Source of the DNA: Actinomycetota bacterium
Lineage (GTDB): Bacteria; Actinomycetota; Actinomycetes; S36-B12
NCBI GenBank assembly: GCA_003456155.1
Contig: DMPC01000217.1
Span: forward strand, 4,368 to 13,916
Length of the DNA stretch: 9,549 nucleotides
Direction: 5' to 3'
Part shown: one piece after another, positions 5,095 to 9,549 of the stretch
Layout of the letters: each line of letters opens with the position of its first letter
How positions within the stretch are numbered: position 1 is the first letter of the stretch
Notes under the pieces: generated by a model
What the model was told of the DNA's origin: nothing
Seen by the model: only the letters and a program-made list of their open reading frames with translations
Databases searched by the model: none
Translations under genes and position numbers: made by a program

Positions 5095-5709
5095 TCAGGC
5101 CGCGCCGGTGAGACCCCAGGCGACCAGGACTGCCATCGCGCCGAACCAGGCCAGGACGACGACGGGTATCCAGCCGACCCATCCGGGGGAGTTCTTCGAG
5201 CCCGACTCGGGCGAGCCGCCCCCGCTGGCGACGATGCTCACGGCGGTGCCGAGGATCGTCAGGGTGGCTGCCCAGACGGCGGCACAGTAGAGACACAGGG
5301 CGCGGATGTCGAAGGCCGTCTGCCAGGCCAGCCACTGCGTGAAGAGCGCCCCGAGTGCCGATCCGAGGAGCAGGCCCCACCAGAACCACCGCGCGGGTCG
5401 GGCACCAGCCAGCGCCACGACCCCCGCGGTGATGACGACGGCGAATCCAGCTATGCCGATCAACGAGTTGGGGAAGCCGAACGCTGTCGATTGCCAGGAC
5501 TGCATCACGGTGCCGCAGTTGACCTGGTCGGACAACGTGCAGGCGGGCAGGTAGCCGGGGTTGGTGAGGATCCGGAACTTGTCGATCGTCAACTGCGCCG
5601 CGGCCAGCAAGCCGACGAGACCCGCAACTGCCAGCAGGACTCCCTGAAGGCGAGTGGCCCCCCGAAGGGTGACGACCGGCTCCGTGGCGCTCGGGTCGGT
5701 CATGCTCAT
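5095..5709 (-). CDS. Vitamin K epoxide reductase (VKOR) family membrane protein
   Basis: A 204-residue integral membrane quinone-linked thiol oxidoreductase. In actinobacteria VKOR replaces DsbB, reoxidising a DsbA-like protein and passing electrons to menaquinone. All four signature cysteines are present: the loop pair C57 and C65 in CTLSDQVNC, and the active-site CLYC (C139, C142). Membrane segments fall at about 22-42, 80-102, 108-130, 138-160 and 176-199, with the loop cysteines after the first segment as expected. GFPNSLIG after the loop is also typical. ATG 5709 overlaps the stop of the dsbA-like gene (ATGA), indicating translational coupling; a second in-frame ATG at 5703 is possible. 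It is the last gene of this pair, with the Cys-rich gene's promoter 70 bp downstream. Function is confident. Confidence 0.93.
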   Translation of the reverse strand: MSMTDPSATEPVVTLRGATRLQGVLLAVAGLVGLLAAAQLTIDKFRILTNPGYLPACTLSDQVNCGTVMQSWQSTAFGFPNSLIGIAGFAVVITAGVVALAGARPARWFWWGLLLGSALGALFTQWLAWQTAFDIRALCLYCAAVWAATLTILGTAVSIVASGGGSPESGSKNSPGWVGWIPVVVLAWFGAMAVLVAWGLTGAA

Positions 5710-6422
5710 GCAGAGGCCTCGGCCAGTGCCTTGTCGATCATCATCCCGAAGTCATCCGGCCCCATCGGCTGGATGAGCTCCCCGTTCAGGAAGAACGTGG
5801 GTGTTCCCTGCACTCCGAGGGACTCGCCGTCCGCCTGGTCCTTCTCGACCCGGGCCAGCGTGGCCGGATCGGCAACAGCGGCGTCATACGCCTCGAGGTC
5901 CAGGCCAAGTTCCTGGGCGAAGGTGCGGAACAGTGGAGCCTGGGAATCGCCGCTGTGGCCCCAGGTCCCCTGAGTGCCGAACATCACGATGTACATGTCC
6001 TCGAAGCGCCCCTGCTGCGCGGCAGCCTCCACGGCGAGCGCCGCGTTAACCGAGTTCAGGTGACTGGGCAGCGGGAAGTATCGGGCCACGAACCGCACCT
6101 CGCCCGCGTATCGATCACGCAACTGCTCGATCACGGGGTACCAGGCCAGGCACGACTCGCACTCGAAGTCCAAGAACTCCACGACCGTGACCGCGCCGTC
6201 CGCGGGGTCACCGAGGATATGGCTGTCCTCCCGCACTACTGCCGCTGACGATGCGGCGCCTGTTCCTGAACCGGACGGCGACTCCGCGGCCGCTGCCGTC
6301 GAGGCCGGGGCAGCAGCTGACGTGCCGGAGTCCCGCTGGGTGACGAGCAGGATGGCGACGACGGCCGCCACGACCACGGCGACTCCGACGCCGATCCGCA
6401 CGGCGAGCGACGATGAACCCAT
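5706..6422 (-). CDS. DsbA-like thioredoxin-fold disulfide oxidoreductase, membrane-anchored
   Basis: A 238-residue extracytoplasmic thiol oxidase that introduces disulfides into exported proteins. Residues 8-27 form one hydrophobic anchor, followed by an Ala/Ser/Gly/Pro linker (about 31-62) and a DsbA-type domain (DSF thioredoxin, about 66-236). The active site is FECESCLAWYP with C88 and C91. The cis-proline loop is GVQGTPTFFLNG (T207-P208), and RYFPLPSHLNS fits the family. ATG 6422 has AAGGAG (6433-6428) at 5-nt spacing. The stop overlaps the VKOR start, forming a two-gene oxidative-folding operon in which VKOR is the natural reoxidant. Substrates cannot be told from sequence. No convincing promoter is seen in the 250 bp upstream. 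Confidence 0.93.
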   Translation of the reverse strand: MGSSSLAVRIGVGVAVVVAAVVAILLVTQRDSGTSAAAPASTAAAAESPSGSGTGAASSAAVVREDSHILGDPADGAVTVVEFLDFECESCLAWYPVIEQLRDRYAGEVRFVARYFPLPSHLNSVNAALAVEAAAQQGRFEDMYIVMFGTQGTWGHSGDSQAPLFRTFAQELGLDLEAYDAAVADPATLARVEKDQADGESLGVQGTPTFFLNGELIQPMGPDDFGMMIDKALAEASA

Positions 6423-6575
6423 CAGATCTCCTTCACGGTCACTTCAGCCTATGCCGACATGCGCTCCGCCGCTGGTCGCCCTGAGCTGGGTGGGTCGTGC
6501 ATCCGCCGGCTCGTCCCGTCGCCGCGTCCCGACGGTCGAGGTGTCGCGATGCCATCAGTCGTGGTGCGTCTGTTG

Positions 6576-6611
6576 CCCCCGTGTGTTCGCGTCGCTGACG
6601 CGAGGCGGGGG
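6576..6611 (-). terminator. Two-tier hairpin downstream of tRNA-Val, possible terminator
   Basis: Outer arms CCCCCG (6576-6581) and CGGGGG (6606-6611) enclose inner arms CGCGTC (6588-6593) and GACGCG (6597-6602) around a 3-nt loop, with an unequal internal loop. It begins about 60 nt past the tRNA 3' end and precedes the dsbA-like gene on the same strand. There is no U tract (CAACAG follows on the minus strand), so a terminator role is only possible. Confidence 0.35.
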
Positions 6612-6672
6612 TGAGTGGGAGCTGGCGCGTGGGGGAGCAGTCAGGCGCGGGGTCGTTGCCTGCGGGGAGTCA

Positions 6673-6749
6673 TGGTGGGCCCAGACGGACTCGAACCGCC
6701 GACATCCTCCTTGTAAGGGAGGCGCTCTAGCCAACTGAGCTATGGGCCC
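6673..6749 (-). tRNA. tRNA-Val (anticodon UAC), CCA encoded
   Basis: The minus strand folds into a complete cloverleaf of 77 nt. Acceptor GGGCCCA pairs perfectly with TGGGCCC and is followed by A and an encoded CCA. The D arm is GCTC...GAGC, the anticodon stem CCTCC/GGAGG encloses CTTACAA with anticodon TAC, and the T arm is GGCGG-TTCGAGT-CCGTC with one G-T pair. It reads GUA valine codons. It is transcribed away from the Nif3-like gene, whose start lies 57 nt off. Confidence 0.95.
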
Positions 6750-6793
6750 GCAGCGGAGGGTACCGACGTGCGGCCCCGGCGCCCCATGCTGGG

Positions 6794-6799
6794 TAGCCT
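6794..6799 (+). promoter_or_regulatory. -10 element of a probable leaderless transcript
   Basis: TAGCCT fits the actinobacterial TANNNT -10 and ends exactly 7 nt before ATG 6807, placing the start site on the A of the start codon. No Shine-Dalgarno is present before the ATG (GACCCAC). This spacing is the known signature of leaderless genes in actinobacteria. No clear -35 is visible. Confidence 0.45.
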
Positions 6800-6806
6800 G
6801 ACCCAC

Positions 6807-7631
6807 ATGGCTACCACTGTCGGCGAGGTCGTCCGACTGCTCGAGGAGCGCTACCCGCCCAGCCTCGCGGCCGACTGGGACGCCATCGGGCTCGTCTGCG
6901 GTGACCCGAATGCGACCGTCGGCAGAATCCTGTTCGCCGTCGATCCCGTCCGAGCCGTCGTCGATGAGGCTCTGCTCCTCCAGGCCGACATGATCGTCAC
7001 CCACCATCCCCTGCTGCTCCGTGGCGTGCACTCGGTCGCTGCCGTGGACCACAAGGGTTCCGTCCTCCACACGCTCATCAGTCATGGCGTAGCGCTGTTC
7101 GCCGCGCACACCAACGCGGACCATGCCCGACCCGGAGTCTCCGATGCCCTCGCCGACGTCCTCGGCGTGGTCGACACCACACCGCTGGTGCCCGAGGAGG
7201 GCAACCCCGCGCTGGGCACCGGACGCGTCGGCAGACTCGACGAGGTGCTGACGCTCGCAGCGCTGGTCGACCGAGTGTCCCGACGCCTTCCCGCTACCCA
7301 TCACGGCGTCCGCGCTGCGGGTAACCCCGAGGCGTTGATCGAGACGGTGGCCGTGTGCGGGGGCAGCGGTGATGCCTTTCTGTCAGAGGCCGCCTCGGTC
7401 GCGGATGCCTACGTCACCGCCGACCTGCGTCACCATCGTGCTCAGGACCACCTCGTGGAGGGCGGCTGCGCGCTCATCGACGTCGCGCACTGGGCGAGCG
7501 AGTGGCCCTGGCTTCCCGTGGCAGCGACGGCGCTCGAAGGTGACCTCGCTGCCCTCGGCACTACGGTGGAGGTCCACGTGTCCGCGATCGCCACCGATCC
7601 GTGGACCATGCATCGAGGGAGCCAGCCCTGA
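6807..7631 (+). CDS. Nif3-like dinuclear metal center protein
   Basis: A 274-residue member of the Nif3/YqfO (DUF34) family; the bacterial members bind two metal ions and are hydrolase-like, with GTP cyclohydrolase I type 2 a frequent but doubtful annotation. Metal-site motifs are VTHHPLL (H66, H67), AAHTNAD (H101, D105) and DVAHWASE (H228, E232). DWDAIGLVCGDP near the N-terminus is typical. ATG 6807 gives the usual beginning MATTVGEVV; upstream in-frame ATGs would add unlike residues. The start appears leaderless. The gene overlaps or abuts the zinc-ribbon gene, and the order Nif3, zinc ribbon, RNase H fusion matches Rv2230c-Rv2229c-Rv2228c of M. tuberculosis. The family is certain; biochemical function is not established. 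Confidence 0.93.
   Translation: MATTVGEVVRLLEERYPPSLAADWDAIGLVCGDPNATVGRILFAVDPVRAVVDEALLLQADMIVTHHPLLLRGVHSVAAVDHKGSVLHTLISHGVALFAAHTNADHARPGVSDALADVLGVVDTTPLVPEEGNPALGTGRVGRLDEVLTLAALVDRVSRRLPATHHGVRAAGNPEALIETVAVCGGSGDAFLSEAASVADAYVTADLRHHRAQDHLVEGGCALIDVAHWASEWPWLPVAATALEGDLAALGTTVEVHVSAIATDPWTMHRGSQP
7616..7621 (+). promoter_or_regulatory. Ribosome-binding site deciding a CTG start for the zinc-ribbon gene
   Basis: AGGGAG at 7616-7621 lies 6 nt before CTG 7628, which overlaps the Nif3 stop as CTGA. The other in-frame start, GTG 7601, has no such site. The arrangement mimics the usual ATGA/GTGA coupling overlap with CTG as first codon. Confidence 0.5.
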
Positions 7632-8373
7632 ACGCCGATCCCGCCCTCCAGCTGCGTCTTCTTGACCTGCAGCAGCAGGACACCCGACTGACGCAACTGG
7701 CCCACCAGGCGGCGCACCTGCCCGACTCGGCCGTCCTCGCCGACATCGATGCGCGCCTGTCGCGACTGCGCGACCAGGTCGTCGCTGCCGAGACCATCGC
7801 CAGTGACCTTGAGACCGACCAGTCCCAGGCGGAGAAGGACGTCGAGCAGGTGCGTGAGCGTCGTCGACGCGACCAGGAACTCCTCGATTCCGGCTCCGTG
7901 GGTGACCCAAAGCAGCTGCAGGCGATCTCCTCGGAGCTGGAGAACCTGGTGCGGCGGCAGTCCGACCTCGAGGACGTCGAGCTGGAGATCATGGAGCGGG
8001 TGGAGGGGGCCCGGGCTGCGGTGGCCCAGCTCACCGGGGAGCGCGATGCCCTCGCCGCTGAGCGTCGAGGAGGTTGCGTCGCGCGTTCGCGACCAGCTCG
8101 CCGACATCGAATCCGAGCGGACGGCCGTTGTCGCGCCAGCGCGACCTCATTGCGGGGGAGATCCCGGCCGATCTCCTGGCGCTCTACAACAAGATCCGCA
8201 CCGATCACGGGGGAGTAGGTGCTGCCCCGCTGCATCGTGGCTCCTGCCAGGGCTGCCGGCTGGCCCTGCCTCCGACGGAGATCGAGGCGTTGCGCGCAGC
8301 GCCTGCGGATGCCGTGATCCGATGCGAGGAGTGCCGCCGAATCCTCGTGCGCACCCCAGAGTCGGGTCTGTAG
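7628..8373 (+). pseudogene. C4-type zinc ribbon / coiled-coil protein (Rv2229c-like), frame broken twice
   Basis: The family has a long antiparallel coiled coil followed by a C-terminal four-Cys zinc ribbon (zf-RING_7/DUF164); its function is not established. Here three frames must be joined. Frame 1 runs from 7628 to about 8065 (NADPALQLRLLDL, then GDPKQLQAISSELENLVRRQSDLED). Frame 2 covers about 8067-8135 (EEVASRVRDQLADIESERTAVVA). Frame 3 runs from 8137 to the stop at 8371-8373 (QRDLIAGEIPADLLALYNKIR, with CQGC and CEEC). Each change equals one extra base. Removing two bases gives 247 residues, normal for the family. Unrepaired, translation stops at 8216-8218 and loses the zinc ribbon. It could be a pseudogene or carry sequence errors; the good coding character of every segment favours errors or very recent damage. 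Confidence 0.8.
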
Positions 8374-8378
8374 CGCTC

Positions 8379-9549
8379 ATGCCGCTGTCGCTCATCGTCG
8401 AGGCCGACGGTGGTTCCCGAGGCAACCCGGGGCCAGCCGCCTACGGAGCCGTCGTGCGCGACGCCGCGTCGGGTGCTGTCCTCGCGGAGCTGGCCGAGTA
8501 CCTCGGCGAGGTGAGCAACAACGTGGCCGAGTACCGAGGTGCCCTCGCCGGGCTCGTGCACGCCCGGGAGCTTGATCCGGATGCGACCGTCGAGATGCGA
8601 CTGGACTCGAAGCTGATCGTCGAGCAGATGAGCGGTCGGTGGCAGATCAAGCACCCGGACATGCGTGAGCTGGCCAAGCAGGTCCGGGCCGCCTTCCCGC
8701 CAGGCCAGGTCTCGTACACGTGGGTGCCACGCGAGGAGAACCGTCGCGCTGACGCCCTCGTCAACGAGATGATCGACGCCGCACTCGCCGGGCAGCTGAG
8801 TCCGATCCGTCGACTGGATGGGCGGCCGTCGGATGACGAGTTCGCCGAGGATGTGGTCGGCAGCATCGAGGTCGAGAACAGTCGAGCGCTTCTGGAGTCC
8901 GTTCAGCCGCCGCGCGTCATGATCGGCTGGGCGGATCTTGGGCCACCGACCTACACGGTCATGGCCCGGCATGGTGCGACAGCGCTGAGCCTGGAGAAGC
9001 GCTTCAGCGGTCTGGGCGGCATCGATGCGCCCCTGGCTGATCTCGGGCGAGCGCAGGCCCAGGCCCTTGCGGGCGAGCTGGTGGCCCGCGGAGACATTGA
9101 TCGGATCGTCAGCTCGCCCCTGCTTCGTACTCGGCAGACGGCCGAGATCATCGCTCACCCGCTCGGACAGGACGTCGAGATCGTCGAGGGCTTCGCGGAA
9201 TGCGCGTTCGGGGAGTGGGACGGTCACACCTTCAGCGAGGTCCGTGAGCGCTGGCCTCGTGAGCTGGAGGAATGGCTCGCCTCCACGCAGGTCGCACCTC
9301 CCGGCGGGGAGTCCTTCGAGGAGTGCCAGCGTCGGGTGCTGAAGGCCCGCGAGATCGTCATTGAGCGCTACCCCGGCGAGCGGGTCCTCGTGGTCGCGCA
9401 CGTCACCCCGATCAAGGTCATGGTCGCCCATGCCGTGGGTGCTCCGCTGGACAGCCTCTACCGGATGGAGCTGCCGCCCTGCTCGCTGAGTTCGCTCGCC
9501 TGGTTCCCTGACGGCAATGCGTCCATGTTCAGCTTCGCTGAGGCATCCC
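8379..9549 (+). CDS. Bifunctional RNase HI / histidine phosphatase (CobC-like), 3' end outside window
   Basis: Two domains in one chain, as in M. tuberculosis Rv2228c. Residues 1-135 are RNase HI, which cuts RNA in RNA-DNA hybrids: catalytic acids D10 (EADGGSRGNPGP), E51 (NNVAEYRGAL), D76 (RLDSKLIVEQM) and D125 (RADALVNE). After a linker of about 60 residues, residues 190 onward are a histidine (acid) phosphatase of the CobC/phosphoglycerate-mutase group. These carry ARHG (H198), SSPLLRTRQTA, the acid-bearing GFAECAFGEWDG and VVAHVTPIK (H341). In mycobacteria the fusion is linked to both RNA-DNA hybrid removal and alpha-ribazole phosphatase activity. ATG 8379 follows the zinc-ribbon stop by 5 nt without a clear Shine-Dalgarno, suggesting coupling. 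The frame is open to the edge after 390 codons, so few residues are missing. Confidence 0.94.
   Translation, partial: MPLSLIVEADGGSRGNPGPAAYGAVVRDAASGAVLAELAEYLGEVSNNVAEYRGALAGLVHARELDPDATVEMRLDSKLIVEQMSGRWQIKHPDMRELAKQVRAAFPPGQVSYTWVPREENRRADALVNEMIDAALAGQLSPIRRLDGRPSDDEFAEDVVGSIEVENSRALLESVQPPRVMIGWADLGPPTYTVMARHGATALSLEKRFSGLGGIDAPLADLGRAQAQALAGELVARGDIDRIVSSPLLRTRQTAEIIAHPLGQDVEIVEGFAECAFGEWDGHTFSEVRERWPRELEEWLASTQVAPPGGESFEECQRRVLKAREIVIERYPGERVLVVAHVTPIKVMVAHAVGAPLDSLYRMELPPCSLSSLAWFPDGNASMFSFAEAS

Noticed and set aside
6187..6738. 183-codon plus-strand frame ending in a TDSNRRHPPCKGGALAN-like tail
   Set aside because: That tail is the well-known spurious translation across the antisense of a tRNA gene; the rest is antisense to the dsbA-like gene.
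6673..6749. tRNA-Val 3' end as an attachment site for an integrated element
   Set aside because: No integrase gene and no direct repeat of the tRNA 3' end were seen in the window.
6757..6762. TACCCT on the minus strand as -10 for tRNA-Val
   Set aside because: It would start transcription at the first tRNA base with no 5' leader, and no -35 is visible; too weak to call.
6555..7304. 249-codon minus-strand frame
   Set aside because: It runs through the tRNA-Val gene and the antisense of the Nif3-like gene and has no recognisable features.
8205..9431. 408-codon open frame on the minus strand
   Set aside because: It lies opposite the RNase HI-phosphatase fusion, whose catalytic motifs are all intact; the antisense product has no domain-like character.
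1..9549. CRISPR array, insertion sequence, phage or toxin-antitoxin genes
   Set aside because: No spaced repeats, transposase, recombinase or toxin-like small gene pairs were seen on either strand.

Overview
High-GC DNA with GTG starts and the gene order of an actinomycete (Actinomycetota); genus cannot be fixed from the sequence. Two blocks are arranged much as in Mycobacterium tuberculosis. The left block is aceE (5' part only, minus strand, runs off the left edge), a DUF3052 gene and an AhpE-type peroxiredoxin. The right block is a tRNA-Val(UAC), a Nif3-like protein, a C4 zinc-ribbon coiled-coil protein, and an RNase HI-phosphatase fusion that runs off the right edge.

Between them lies a sulfur and thiol cassette. 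On the plus strand, a single-domain rhodanese (2174-2524), a CstB-like MBL/pseudo-rhodanese/rhodanese fusion (2541-3962) and a TauE/SafE-type exporter (about 3999-4757) form a compact operon. This resembles the staphylococcal cst persulfide-detoxification set, but no regulator (CstR/CsoR family) and no sulfide:quinone oxidoreductase gene lie in the window. Facing it on the minus strand is a 56-residue Cys-rich protein (4796-4966). Beyond that, also on the minus strand, is a translationally coupled dsbA-like/VKOR pair for oxidative protein folding (6422 to 5095).

The main discovery is a shared regulatory element. The 16-mer ATACCCCCTAGGGTAT occurs exactly twice, at 2119-2134 (+) and 5000-5015 (-). 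Each copy sits in the same orientation to the gene it precedes and inside a promoter-like element with 16-bp spacing. A degenerate third copy (2151-2166) lies 32 bp from the first and overlaps the rhodanese ribosome-binding site. The motif resembles operators of CsoR-family repressors such as CstR. It therefore ties the small Cys-rich protein, which is absent from six-frame lists because it is short, to the persulfide operon as a candidate new regulon member.

Secondary oddities: the zinc-ribbon gene needs two separate +1 frame changes to read through and apparently starts at CTG; the exporter has no ATG/GTG/TTG start that keeps its first membrane helix; the Nif3-like gene looks leaderless; the MBL domain of the fusion has Gly where ETHE1-type enzymes carry a metal-binding Asp; and a strong GC hairpin sits just upstream of the aceE ribosome-binding site.
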